The notes under the pieces: model-generated
The model's input: only the letters and a program-made list of their open reading frames with translations
The model's database searches: none
Told to the model about the DNA's origin: nothing
Translations under genes and position numbers: made by a program
Shown here: positions 10,072 to 21,400 of the stretch, one piece after another
How the letters are laid out: each line of letters opens with the position of its first letter
How positions within the stretch are numbered: the stretch's first letter is position 1
DNA from: Aliirhizobium wenxiniae
GTDB taxonomy: Bacteria > Pseudomonadota > Alphaproteobacteria > Rhizobiales > Rhizobiaceae
NCBI RefSeq assembly: GCF_019511445.1
Contig: NZ_JAEUAN010000005.1
Coordinates: forward strand, 248,001 to 312,000
DNA: 64,000 nucleotides
Direction of reading: 5' to 3'

Positions 10072-10881
10072 ATGCATGTCGTCGTAACCGGGGGATCGAG
10101 CGGCATAGGCCTTGAAGTTGCAAAGATCTATGCGCGCCGCGGCGCTTCGGTCTCGTTGATTGCCCGCAATGCAGACCGTCTGGAAACGGCCCGCAAAGAG
10201 ATTGAACAGCATTCCGCAGGCGCAACCAAGGTCTTTGTCGTCTCCGCTGATGCTGCCGTCGGCATCGAAATTTCAGCCGCGATAAAGTCTTGCGAAGCGG
10301 CTCACGGACCATGCGATATCCTCGTCGCATCCGCTGGCCTCGTCGAGCCGGGCTGGTTTCATGAGCAGACGACGGAAGCTTTCGAAGCCCAGTGGCGGAC
10401 CAATTTCACCGGTGTGGTCAATACGGTGCGGGATGTCTATGCGACTATGAGAGCGCGCGGGGAGGGGCGTATCATGATCGTCTCCTCGGCTGCCGCCTTC
10501 ATCGGAATTCCCGCCTATGCCGCTTATTGTGGCTCGAAATCCGCATTGGTCGGTTTCGCTGACGCCCTGCGCCTGGAGGCCATGTCGAAGGGCGTGCGAG
10601 TGGGGGGAGCAGGGGGCGTGACCGTCGGCATCTGCTTTCCGCCCGATACCGACACGCCCCAGCTTGCCCGAGAGCTTCAAAGCCGGCCGCGAGAAGCCGA
10701 AATTCTGATGGGTCGTATCAAGCCGAGACGGCCGGAAGAGATTGCAGCCAGGCTTGTGGCCGGCATCGATCGCCGCAGCGCTCATGTCTATTTCACAGGC
10801 TCGATTGCGGCGCTCGCCCTGTTCGGCCCTCTGGTCCGGCCGTTCATCGAAATCTGGTATCGGCTAAAATTAAGCAGATAG
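10072..10881 (+). CDS. rkpH: Short-chain dehydrogenase RkpH, 3-ketosphinganine reductase-like
   Basis: NAD(P)H-dependent SDR of 269 aa. The Rossmann motif TGGSSGIG is at 6-13, with the catalytic triad Ser139, Tyr152 and Lys156 (YCGSK). Residues 190-197 read PPDTDTPQ, a signature I associate with 3-ketodihydrosphingosine reductases rather than generic SDRs. A hydrophobic C-terminal segment (about 242-260) suggests membrane attachment. It starts 16 nt after rkpG and so belongs to the same operon. The likely reaction is reduction of the beta-keto amine made by RkpG. RkpH is the established name for the S. meliloti K-antigen gene in this order; the sphingoid interpretation is mine. Confidence 0.88.
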   Translation: MHVVVTGGSSGIGLEVAKIYARRGASVSLIARNADRLETARKEIEQHSAGATKVFVVSADAAVGIEISAAIKSCEAAHGPCDILVASAGLVEPGWFHEQTTEAFEAQWRTNFTGVVNTVRDVYATMRARGEGRIMIVSSAAAFIGIPAYAAYCGSKSALVGFADALRLEAMSKGVRVGGAGGVTVGICFPPDTDTPQLARELQSRPREAEILMGRIKPRRPEEIAARLVAGIDRRSAHVYFTGSIAALALFGPLVRPFIEIWYRLKLSR

Positions 10882-10899
10882 GTGCAGGCTCGGCCGCTC

Positions 10900-11739
10900 T
10901 CAGACAAAGGCCTTGTGGCTGCCGTCGATTTTCAGCACGGTCAGTTTGCCGCTGTAATAGGCGCCCGTGTCGATCCCGATACGTCCCAGGCTGATATCCG
11001 GCGTCGGCTGCGGGGTATGACCATGGACGACCAGCAATGGTTGACCGGGACCTTGGCTGAGAAACGGCTCGCGGATCCACATCAGGTCTTCATCCGTCTG
11101 ATTGTCCAATGCCACCCTTGGGCGCAAGCCCGCATGAACGAACACGATATTGCCGATCTTCAGGTAGATCGGAAGATTGGCAAGAAACTGTTGGTGGCTT
11201 GTCGGAACGGCCTTGCCAAGCGCCTGCCTGAGATCGTTCAGCCTGCCATTTTTCGCAGCGGTCAGCTGATTGATATCCATGCCGTAGGAAATCAGCGTCT
11301 GCTCGCCGCCAAGGCGAAGCCAGTCGGAGTATTTTTCCGGTTCGTCGATGAACTTGCTGAAAATGTCGTCGTGATTGCCGCAGAGCGCCACTCTTCGCAA
11401 ACCCAGTTCACTTGGCTTCTGCAGATGCTCTATAACCTGATAGGAGCTTGGGCCGCGGTCCACATAGTCGCCAAGCAGGACGATCATTCCAGGACGCCCT
11501 GTCATTGCCATATCGGCGGCAATGCGGGCTTCCGCTTGCTGCAGTTCGTTCAAGCAGCCATGCACATCGCCGATCGCATAGATAGGGTAGCTGGCAGGTT
11601 TGTCTCCCAGATCTATCCGGCGTCGGGAAGGCAGAGAAGGCTGGCCCTTTGGGCGACCTTTCATCCAGCCGATGAGTTTACGCATTGATGCCGCCAATCG
11701 TAGACAGGCTAAATATGGACAAGAACATCCCATCGACAA
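10900..11739 (-). CDS. Metallophosphoesterase, PPP-type serine/threonine phosphatase family
   Basis: Cytoplasmic dinuclear-metal phosphatase related to bacterial PPP phosphatases and ApaH. All core motifs are visible in order: GDVHG, GDYVDRG, GNHDD and HGHTP. The length (up to 279 aa) is usual for the family. An alternative start at 11685 (MRKLIGWMKG) would remove a short Cys-containing leader that looks non-native; the true start is uncertain. The gene converges on rkpH with an 18-nt gap and no obvious terminator between them. The substrate (phosphoprotein or dinucleotide) is unknown. Confidence 0.85.
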   Translation of the reverse strand: MSMGCSCPYLACLRLAASMRKLIGWMKGRPKGQPSLPSRRRIDLGDKPASYPIYAIGDVHGCLNELQQAEARIAADMAMTGRPGMIVLLGDYVDRGPSSYQVIEHLQKPSELGLRRVALCGNHDDIFSKFIDEPEKYSDWLRLGGEQTLISYGMDINQLTAAKNGRLNDLRQALGKAVPTSHQQFLANLPIYLKIGNIVFVHAGLRPRVALDNQTDEDLMWIREPFLSQGPGQPLLVVHGHTPQPTPDISLGRIGIDTGAYYSGKLTVLKIDGSHKAFV

Positions 11740-11799
11740 TGGGAACCCGTCCCTAAAGGAGGGTTAACATATTGCCGATATTCGCAAATTTGCCGATCT

Positions 11800-12639
11800 T
11801 CAATCACTTCCTGCAGGCAGGGTTAAGAGACGGGGGAGCCTTGCCGTCCTTGCGTCCTGTGCAGATCCACCAACCTGTCGCTCCATGGACAAGGCAATAG
11901 GGGGATCCACCAGTGTTCTTGATGTCCTGTCTGACCCAATGAAATTGTATCGTCCCGGGTTGCCGATCTCCTGCCGGAACGTCAGGCTTTGATACCCTGC
12001 GAAGAAATAGAAGTCTGCCTGGGTCGTCAGCAGCTTGGTCAAGGCTTCGGATAATGCCGGATCGCGCGGCATCGAAGCGGCCGAACGGAAGAAGGCGAGA
12101 GCCTGTGCTGCGAGGTCACCGTCCAGCCTGCCGCCTGCGAGATTGAATTTCACGCGAATGCTGTCAGCAGGCTCATGCAGGGCGCCGCGTGCCTGCAGAA
12201 AGAGCGAGGCCGAATGGTTCGCGCCGAACCCATCCCGCAACATGGAACACTCCCAGCCGCGTTGCTGCGATTCCGAAAAGGCAGGCAATTCCTGCGCACC
12301 TGTGGCCTGCCTGCTGCACATGTCTGCCGGCGTGGGGATCGGTTCGATAAGGTCGGGTGTCATGGCGAAATCGGGCCACGGCCAACGATGAACGGGTTTG
12401 GGCACTTGACTGATTTCACGTTCTGGCGGGGCAGGGGCCGGACTAACGACAGCCTCAGGAAGTGGAATACCGATAACGCGTGCAAATGCCTTGAAGTTGC
12501 GCTGTTCATTCGCCAGCAGAACCGTAGCGGCAACGGCGGCTATGACGGCGAGCATAAACAGGAGCAGCGGCCAGCGTCTTGCCGGTCGCGGTGGTGAGGC
12601 AGCCTTATGTGAGCGCGGTCGAGGTGCCATCGGATCCAT
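11800..12639 (-). CDS. Membrane-anchored protein of unknown function (possibly DUF6030)
   Basis: A 279-aa protein with a basic N-terminus, one transmembrane segment at about 23-43, a Pro/Ala-rich linker (about 60-85) and a presumed periplasmic domain with a few conserved-looking features (Cys in ADMCSRQATG and in GWECSMLRDG, which could form a disulfide). I do not recognise a catalytic motif. The general layout resembles proteins grouped as DUF6030 in rhizobia, but that is from memory and unverified. It lies 60 nt upstream of the phosphatase gene on the same strand, so co-transcription is possible. Confidence 0.7.
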   Translation of the reverse strand: MDPMAPRPRSHKAASPPRPARRWPLLLFMLAVIAAVAATVLLANEQRNFKAFARVIGIPLPEAVVSPAPAPPEREISQVPKPVHRWPWPDFAMTPDLIEPIPTPADMCSRQATGAQELPAFSESQQRGWECSMLRDGFGANHSASLFLQARGALHEPADSIRVKFNLAGGRLDGDLAAQALAFFRSAASMPRDPALSEALTKLLTTQADFYFFAGYQSLTFRQEIGNPGRYNFIGSDRTSRTLVDPPIALSMERQVGGSAQDARTARLPRLLTLPAGSD

Positions 12640-15169
<2,530 letters not shown>

Positions 15170-15179
15170 TTGACTATGT

Positions 15180-15207
15180 ATTCCGGGTGGGATGCCTCAC
15201 CCGGAAT
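15180..15207. terminator. Hairpin after katG
   Basis: A perfect 10-bp inverted repeat, ATTCCGGGTG...CACCCGGAAT, with an 8-nt loop starts 11 nt after the katG stop. No T-run follows, so it may act as a transcript-end stabiliser or a weak terminator. Confidence 0.55.
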
Positions 15208-15233
15208 GCTTCTCCGTGAGAAAAGTCGGATCG

Positions 15234-15256
15234 GCCGCCAGCGCTAAACTGGCGGC
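15234..15256. terminator. Hairpin between katG and ugd
   Basis: A perfect 8-bp stem, GCCGCCAG...CTGGCGGC, with a 7-nt loop sits 14 nt beyond the ugd stop codon, between two convergent genes. It lacks a T-run on either strand. Confidence 0.45.
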
Positions 15257-15269
15257 TGGTCCAGACCTG

Positions 15270-16577
15270 TCAGGCGTTGTTCTTGCCGATGCTGTGATAG
15301 GTAAACCCATGCGGCTCTACCTCATGCGCACGGTAGACATTGCGCAGATCGACAAACACCGGCGTCGCCATGATCGTCTTCAGCCGGTCGAGATCGAGCG
15401 CGCGGAACTCATTCCATTCGGTGACCAGAACCGCCACATCCGCACCGTCCGCTGCCTCGTAGGGATCGGCAACAAAATCGATCTCCATCATCTGACGTGC
15501 ATTGTCCATGCCTTCCGGATCGTACCCGGCAACGATCGCACCGGCATCCTTCAGCGTCTGCACGATGGCGATCGCCGGTGAATCCCGCATGTCGTCGGTA
15601 TTCGGCTTGAAGGTCAGACCGAAGATCGCAACCTTCTTGCCGCGCACGTCGCCGCCCGCCGCCGCAATCACCTTGCGGCCCATGGCCCGCTTGCGGTTGT
15701 CGTTGACGGCGATCGTCGTCTCGATCAGGCGAACCGGGCTATCATAGTCCTGCGCGGTCTTGGCGAGCGCCAGCGTATCCTTCGGGAAGCAGGAGCCGCC
15801 ATAGCCGGGACCCGCATGCAGGAATTTTGCGCCGATACGGCCATCGAGGCCGATGCCGCGCGACACGTCCTGCACATCGGCACCAACCCGCTCGCACAGA
15901 TCGGCGATCTCATTGATGAAGGTGATCTTCATGGCGAGGAAGGCGTTGGCCGCATACTTGATCAGCTCGGACGTGCGACGGCTGGTGTAGAGGATCGGCG
16001 CCTGATTGAGATAGAGCGGCCGATAGACCTCGTTCATCACGGGGCGGGCACGTTCGTCGGAAATGCCGACGACGATGCGGTCCGGCCGCTTGAAGTCCTC
16101 GATCGCCGCCCCTTCACGCAGGAATTCCGGGTTCGACACAACGGCGAAGTCGGCGTCGGGGTTGCTCTCGCGAATGATCCGTTCCACTTCGTCGCCGGTG
16201 CCGACCGGCACGGTCGACTTGGTGACGACAACGGTAAAGCCCTTCATCGCCTCGGCGATTTCCTTGGCGGCCGCATAGACATAACCGAGATCGGCATGGC
16301 CATCACCACGACGCGATGGCGTGCCGACGGCGATGAACACGACATCGGCCTCGGCAACGGCCGGTGCAAGCTCGGTGGTGAAGGAGAGGCGGCCTGCCTT
16401 GACGTTGGTTTCGACCAGCGCATCGAGGCCCGGCTCGAAGATCGGGATAACGCCTTTTTTCAGCGCCTCGATCTTCTCTTCCGCCTTGTCGACACAGATC
16501 ACCTTGTGACCGAAATCGGCAAAGCACGCCCCAGACACCAGCCCGACATAACCCGAGCCAACCATTACGATGCGCAT
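15270..16577 (-). CDS. ugd: UDP-glucose 6-dehydrogenase
   Basis: Oxidises UDP-glucose twice with NAD+ to UDP-glucuronate, a precursor for acidic exo-, capsular and lipopolysaccharides. The 435-aa protein begins with the NAD-binding motif VGSGYVGLVSG (6-16). The catalytic Cys lies in GYGGSCFPKD, and a C-terminal UDP-binding domain (FGLTFKPNTDDMRDSP) is present. In rhizobia the orthologue is also called rkpK or exo5. It is a single minus-strand gene, with 115 nt separating it from manC upstream, so co-transcription with manB-manC is possible. Confidence 0.96.
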   Translation of the reverse strand: MRIVMVGSGYVGLVSGACFADFGHKVICVDKAEEKIEALKKGVIPIFEPGLDALVETNVKAGRLSFTTELAPAVAEADVVFIAVGTPSRRGDGHADLGYVYAAAKEIAEAMKGFTVVVTKSTVPVGTGDEVERIIRESNPDADFAVVSNPEFLREGAAIEDFKRPDRIVVGISDERARPVMNEVYRPLYLNQAPILYTSRRTSELIKYAANAFLAMKITFINEIADLCERVGADVQDVSRGIGLDGRIGAKFLHAGPGYGGSCFPKDTLALAKTAQDYDSPVRLIETTIAVNDNRKRAMGRKVIAAAGGDVRGKKVAIFGLTFKPNTDDMRDSPAIAIVQTLKDAGAIVAGYDPEGMDNARQMMEIDFVADPYEAADGADVAVLVTEWNEFRALDLDRLKTIMATPVFVDLRNVYRAHEVEPHGFTYHSIGKNNA

Positions 16578-16692
16578 ATGACTGCCTTCCTATTCAATAG
16601 CGTCTATCGATCGATAAGGCCTTGCGCCAACAGACCGATGACACCGCAGCCGCCAACATAAGTATCGGCTACGTTCTTCGTTAGAGCAGCTA

Positions 16693-18120
16693 TTATCCTC
16701 GTCCGAACTCGTCGACAATGCGGATGATGTCGTCTTCCCCGAGATAGGAACCGGTCTGTACCTCGATCATTTCCAGCATGATCTTGCCGGGATTGGCCAG
16801 ACGATGGACTTCGCCCTGCGGGATGTAGACGGACTCGTTTTCGCGCACGATCTTGATCTCGTCGCCGACCGTGACTTCCGCTGTGCCCTTGACGCAGATC
16901 CAGTGTTCGGAGCGGTGATGGTGCTTTTGCAGTGACAGCTTTTTGCCCGGCGTGACGAAAAGCCGCTTCACTTGGAAACGGTCGCCGTTGAGGATCGACG
17001 TGTATCCGCCCCAGGGACGATAGGATGTCGGATGGGTCTGGGTCAGGGCTGCGGTGCCCTTGGCGGATCCGAGCAGCTTGACCAGCGACCCGACGCTCTG
17101 GCTCTCGTCGAGCTTGCCGACATAGACGGCGTCTTCGCTGGCAATGACAGCAACACCGTCAAGGCCCTGCACCGCCAGATGGCTGGTACGGGACATGACG
17201 AGCGAATTGCGGGTGTTGACGACAGTGGCATTGCCGAGCGCGACATTGCCCTCGGTGTCTTGCTTGCCGAGCTTCCACACAGCATCCCAGCTTCCCATGT
17301 CCGACCAGGAGAAAGAGGAGGGGACGACTGCGGCATTGGCGGTCTTTTCCATGATCGCGTAATCGATGGAAATATCGGTCGCCTTGCCGAAAGCGTCAGC
17401 ATCGAGCCGGACGAAATCGAGATCGTTCTGCGCCTTGGCGACGGATGCCGTGGCCGCATCGGCGACCGCAGGCGCGTATTTCTTCATTTCCGACATCACC
17501 TGGGCAACGCCGAACATGAAAATGCCCGAGTTCCACAGGAAGCCGCCGGCATCGAGCATAGCCGCTGCCTTATCCGCATCCGGCTTCTCCACGAAGCGCT
17601 TTACAGCCTTGGCGCCGTCGCCAAGATCCTTGCCGACTTCGATATAACCGTAACCGGTTGCCGGCTCGGTCGGCATGATACCGAAGGTCACGAGCTTGCC
17701 GGCCTTTGCCGTCTTGAAGGCGATATCGATCGCTTCCTGATAGCTCTCACCGGAAACGATCTCATGATCGGAGGCCAGAACCTGGATGATGGCGTCGTCG
17801 CCGAATTTCTTCATCACGAAGGCGGCCGCAGCCGCGACGGCCGGTGCCGTATTGCGCGCAGTCGGCTCCAGCAGCACGCCTGAAAGCTTCACGCCCAGTT
17901 CGCGTGCCTGCTCGGCAACGAGAAAGCGGAAATCCTCGTTGGTGATCACGACCGGCGCTTCGTAGAGGCTGCTGTCGGAAATGCGCTCCAGCGTCTTCTG
18001 GAACAGGCTGAGATCATCGGTGAACTGGATGAACTGCTTTGGCGCGCTTGCACGCGACAGCGGCCACAAACGTGTTCCCTTGCCACCCGCCATGATTACC
18101 GGAATGATCTTGTCAGTCAT
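16693..18120 (-). CDS. manC: Mannose-1-phosphate guanylyltransferase / mannose-6-phosphate isomerase
   Basis: Bifunctional type II PMI-GMP (475 aa) making GDP-mannose from GTP and mannose-1-phosphate, and interconverting fructose-6-P and mannose-6-P. The N-terminal nucleotidyltransferase has MAGGKGTRLWPLSR and the FVEKPD motif; the C-terminal cupin isomerase has QKHHHRSEHW and the VYIPQGEVHRLANPG metal/active-site region. A start at 18120 (MTDKIIPV) is chosen because AAGGCGGGG lies directly upstream; a longer frame to 18189 would overlap manB. It sits 46 nt downstream of manB, so the two form an operon for GDP-mannose. Confidence 0.95.
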   Translation of the reverse strand: MTDKIIPVIMAGGKGTRLWPLSRASAPKQFIQFTDDLSLFQKTLERISDSSLYEAPVVITNEDFRFLVAEQARELGVKLSGVLLEPTARNTAPAVAAAAAFVMKKFGDDAIIQVLASDHEIVSGESYQEAIDIAFKTAKAGKLVTFGIMPTEPATGYGYIEVGKDLGDGAKAVKRFVEKPDADKAAAMLDAGGFLWNSGIFMFGVAQVMSEMKKYAPAVADAATASVAKAQNDLDFVRLDADAFGKATDISIDYAIMEKTANAAVVPSSFSWSDMGSWDAVWKLGKQDTEGNVALGNATVVNTRNSLVMSRTSHLAVQGLDGVAVIASEDAVYVGKLDESQSVGSLVKLLGSAKGTAALTQTHPTSYRPWGGYTSILNGDRFQVKRLFVTPGKKLSLQKHHHRSEHWICVKGTAEVTVGDEIKIVRENESVYIPQGEVHRLANPGKIMLEMIEVQTGSYLGEDDIIRIVDEFGRG

Positions 18121-18166
18121 GCTTGCCCCGCCTTGTACCGTTCTGTGTTCAGTGCCGGAATTGTCT

Positions 18167-19591
18167 TTAGATATTGCGTTCGGTTGCAAAGCGCCGGATC
18201 AGCGCCAGGCCATTATCAAGAAGTGTCGCAGCTGCCGCTTCGGTTGCCGCCTCGACATAACAGCGCATCTCCGGCGCATTGCCCGATGGACGCAGATGGA
18301 TGACGCGGCCGTCCTCGAGAGTGACCCTCAAACCGTCAATATCGCTTTTCCTGGCAACAATGCCGATCGGCGACAGAAAGGTCTTGAGGTTCTCGTCCGA
18401 CTGCCTGAGATCGGCCATCAGTGCCGCACTCGTTTCGATCGGAAAATTTTCCAGCCTGTCTGCCATGGCAACCGGCATGCGAAAATCTTGCGCCAGTTGC
18501 GAAAGCCGGCGTTTCTTTTGCGCGGCAAGCCAGAGAGGGGCGAGGATTGGAAGAAAGCTGTCGCGTGTCGGCAGCGGTCGGATCGATCCGCCCGGCAGTG
18601 AAAAGGTGGAGGCCGTCAGCAGGCCGCCATTGGCCTCGAACCCCATGACTTTCTCGCGTCCCGCAGCCAGAGCCTCGCTCATGCCGGCAATGACGAAGGG
18701 GGAGCCAACCCGCGTGCGAACCACCTCGAACGTACCATTCTCCTCGATCCCGGAATTGGAGGTGACCGGCGTCACGACCACGTCCGCACCGAGGAAAAGC
18801 GATGAGATCAGTCCGAGCAGGTCGCCGCGCACCGGTTCGCCCTTTTCATCGGAAAGGAGAGGGCGGTCTCCGTCGCCATCGGCCGAAACGATGGCGTCCA
18901 AGCCATATTCGCGAACCCATTGGCGCAGTGATGTGACCGTCTCGGGTGAAACCGCTTCGGTATCGACCGGAATGAAATCCTCCGAAAACCCGAGTTCAAC
19001 CACCTCGGCACCATAATGCCGAATCGCCTCGACCAGCAGATCGCGTGCGACAGTCGAATGCTGATAGACGCCGATCTTCAGCCCAGTGAGCGCGCCGGCG
19101 GGCAGGATGGACAAGACGCGCGCGGCAAACAACGCATTCGCGGCATCGCTTTTATCCGGTGCCGTGCCGGGTGTCGCATCGATATCGGTATCAGCCAGTT
19201 CGGCAGCGATAGCCGAGATCTCCACTTCGTCCTGCTTGTCGATCTCGCCGTCCGCGCGGTAGAATTTGATGCCGTTACGATCGGCTGGAATATGTGACCC
19301 GGTAATCATAAGGGACGCTGCGCCGATATCGAGGCCGTAAAGCGCAAGAGCCGGTGTCGGCAAGGCTCCGCAATCGAGCGGGTGAAGCCCCGCGCGCTGA
19401 AGCGCTCCGATACAGGTTGCAGCGATGGATGGACTGGATGGGCGAAAGTCGCGTCCGATCAGAATGGGATCTCCGGCCTTTGCCAGGCCGCTTCTGATCA
19501 GATGCAGTGCAAATGCTTGCGCATAAAGTGCTGATGCGCGACCTTCGAGATCGGTAACCAGGCCTCTCAGTCCGCTCGTGCCGAATTTCAT
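18167..19591 (-). CDS. manB: Phosphomannomutase (alpha-D-phosphohexomutase family)
   Basis: Converts mannose-6-phosphate to mannose-1-phosphate for ManC. The 474-aa protein has the family motifs: FGTSGLRG at the N-terminus, the phosphoserine loop as TGSHIPADRNG (this clade has TGSHIP instead of the more common TASHNP), the metal-binding loop SADGDGDRPL, the sugar-recognition loop FEANGG and the phosphate-binding loop RPSGNAPEMR. The start at 19591 (MKFGTSGLRG) fits the family; an upstream in-frame start at 19636 would add 15 unrelated residues. The orthologue is called noeK in some rhizobia. Confidence 0.93.
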   Translation of the reverse strand: MKFGTSGLRGLVTDLEGRASALYAQAFALHLIRSGLAKAGDPILIGRDFRPSSPSIAATCIGALQRAGLHPLDCGALPTPALALYGLDIGAASLMITGSHIPADRNGIKFYRADGEIDKQDEVEISAIAAELADTDIDATPGTAPDKSDAANALFAARVLSILPAGALTGLKIGVYQHSTVARDLLVEAIRHYGAEVVELGFSEDFIPVDTEAVSPETVTSLRQWVREYGLDAIVSADGDGDRPLLSDEKGEPVRGDLLGLISSLFLGADVVVTPVTSNSGIEENGTFEVVRTRVGSPFVIAGMSEALAAGREKVMGFEANGGLLTASTFSLPGGSIRPLPTRDSFLPILAPLWLAAQKKRRLSQLAQDFRMPVAMADRLENFPIETSAALMADLRQSDENLKTFLSPIGIVARKSDIDGLRVTLEDGRVIHLRPSGNAPEMRCYVEAATEAAAATLLDNGLALIRRFATERNI

Positions 19592-20086
19592 CGAAAATCC
19601 ATTAGGTTGCAAAGCCCTACATACTAGACGATACACTCGGGTCTCGCCTGTTTTTCAGCAAAAAATCTAACGTTCGAACCCTGCGGCTTTGCGACGGAAC
19701 GCAGACCTTTGAAGTGTGCCGAAGCCAACACGCCACCACGGTATTATGATGTTATGCATGATGGAACCTTGTTTAGACAAGGGTTATCTTCTGGATGCAG
19801 TGATGTAGTATGGTTTTTTCTGCATTTTTGATGAATTCTATTTTCGGCGTGTTCGAATTTAGAGTACTTGTCGATGTATTGTTTGGTTTGTCGGTGGAGA
19901 ATTTTATTTTTATGTGGAATATATTGTGAGGTTTTACAATTGACTTCAGGTTTTATCTTTCGGGTAAATGTGCGGAAGCAGATAAGGCCTGCGCTGGGTT
20001 CTATCGTCTTGCGTCACGGGTTGCCGCCATCTGGAGCTTGCTGGTGATCGGCCGAAAAGGTCGCGGCCTGCCTCATAGTCTAAGCT
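19592..20086. other. AT-rich intergenic region upstream of manB
   Basis: A 495-nt gap between the end of the secretion-adaptor gene and manB, both on the minus strand. It is clearly more AT-rich (about 19740-19970) than the flanking genes. A small hairpin, CCTTGT-TTAG-ACAAGG, is at 19767-19782. I see no ORF with a ribosome site. It probably contains the manB-manC promoter; the AT content may also mark acquired DNA. Confidence 0.5.
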
Positions 20087-21400
20087 TCAGTTTTCCCGCA
20101 TTGCCCTTTCCATCTGGTCGCTGATCGGTTTCATCAGATAAGCAAGCGCGGTTCGCGGTTCAGACTTTATATAGGCTTCCACCGGCATGCCGGGGATCAG
20201 TGCTAGGTCGCCAAGTTTCGCCCGTTCTTGCGCCGGGATCGCGATCCGGGCGGAATACCATGTTTCGCCCGTCTGCTCATTGACGCTGACATCCGGCGAG
20301 AGGTTCTCCACCCGGCCTTCGATCTCGGGTGTATTTCTCTGGTTGAACGCCGAAAAGCGCAGCCTTGCCGCCTGTCCGATAGAAACCTGGTCCACGTCGG
20401 TCGGCTTGATCCGCATCTCGACGGTCAGCATGCCGCTGGTTGGAACGAGATTCATGGCCGTCTCACCGGGGCTCAGAAACCCGCCGATCGTATGTGTTGC
20501 CAACTGGTGGACAATGCCGTCGACCGGAGCGCGAATGTCGAGATGAGCGATCTGGTCCTCAAGCGCCAGCCGCTGCTGTTTGAGCTTGGCAAGCCGGCCT
20601 TCCGTATCGACCAGATCGGTAAGGACCTCCGCCCGGCGATCCTTCTGCAGTTGCGCAATCTGCAGCTTGATTTCCGCAATCCGTTTTTCCGCCGTTGCTT
20701 CATCGGAAAGAAGCTGGCTGCGCTCGCCGCTCAACTGCGCCACGATGCGCTTGGAATCTGCCAGCCGGGAAAACTGCACGAGACCGTTCTTGGCAAGGTT
20801 GTCCAGTCTCTGTGCCTGCTGGCTGCTCCATGCGGTTTCTTCCGCGTTCGCCGCCAGCTTCTGGCGCGTGCCGTCCCGTTGCTGCTCGACCTGGGCGATC
20901 TGTTCCTTCAGTTGCGCCGTCTTCGCTTCAATCTGCTCGCGTCTTGCCTCAAACAGTGAAGTCTCCGATTTCAGGTCAGCGATGAATTGCGTGTCGTTCA
21001 GCCGGGTCATCAGCTGCATCGGGTCGATCAGCTCCGTTCCTCCGTCGCGCTCGGCGATCAGCCGCAGCCGTTTTGCATCAAGCTGCTCCATTTCTCTGGA
21101 TGTTGCAGAAAGGCTGGTGCTGGCCTCAACGCCATCAAGGCGCAGCAGGATGTCGCCGACGCGAACCGTCGCACCATTGCCGACGCGAATTTCCCTGACG
21201 ATGCCGCCTCGTCCATGCTGGATCTTCTTCGTATTGCCCTCGACACCGACAATGCCGCTACCGATCACCGCGGAGCTGATATTCATCGTCGCCGCCCAGC
21301 CGCCTGCGCCGACCACGAGTACGCCAATCGTCACGCCGGCAAGCAGCATGTAGCGTCTGATCGCCCTGTTGGCGGGGCTTTCCAAATGCGTTCTCATCAT
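20087..21400 (-). CDS. Type I secretion periplasmic adaptor (HlyD/PrtE family)
   Basis: Membrane-fusion protein linking an ABC exporter to an outer-membrane channel. The 437-aa protein has an N-terminal transmembrane segment (about 19-38), a lipoyl-like half-motif (GGIVREIRVGNGATV), a long coiled-coil hairpin rich in Glu, Gln and Arg (about 100-290), and the second lipoyl/beta-barrel part (IRAPVDGIVHQL, then MRIKPTDVDQVSIGQAA). Its start overlaps the stop of the ABC gene by 4 nt, so the pair is translationally coupled. It is close to PrsE/PrtE of protein exporters. Confidence 0.93.
   Translation of the reverse strand: MMRTHLESPANRAIRRYMLLAGVTIGVLVVGAGGWAATMNISSAVIGSGIVGVEGNTKKIQHGRGGIVREIRVGNGATVRVGDILLRLDGVEASTSLSATSREMEQLDAKRLRLIAERDGGTELIDPMQLMTRLNDTQFIADLKSETSLFEARREQIEAKTAQLKEQIAQVEQQRDGTRQKLAANAEETAWSSQQAQRLDNLAKNGLVQFSRLADSKRIVAQLSGERSQLLSDEATAEKRIAEIKLQIAQLQKDRRAEVLTDLVDTEGRLAKLKQQRLALEDQIAHLDIRAPVDGIVHQLATHTIGGFLSPGETAMNLVPTSGMLTVEMRIKPTDVDQVSIGQAARLRFSAFNQRNTPEIEGRVENLSPDVSVNEQTGETWYSARIAIPAQERAKLGDLALIPGMPVEAYIKSEPRTALAYLMKPISDQMERAMREN

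Noticed and set aside
10882..11688. 268-codon plus-strand frame after rkpH
   Set aside because: It is antisense to the PPP phosphatase, whose metal-binding motifs are all intact on the minus strand.
18167..18189. Overlap of manB with a longer manC
   Set aside because: The ATG at 18120 has a strong ribosome site and matches the family N-terminus; the longer version adds unrelated residues.
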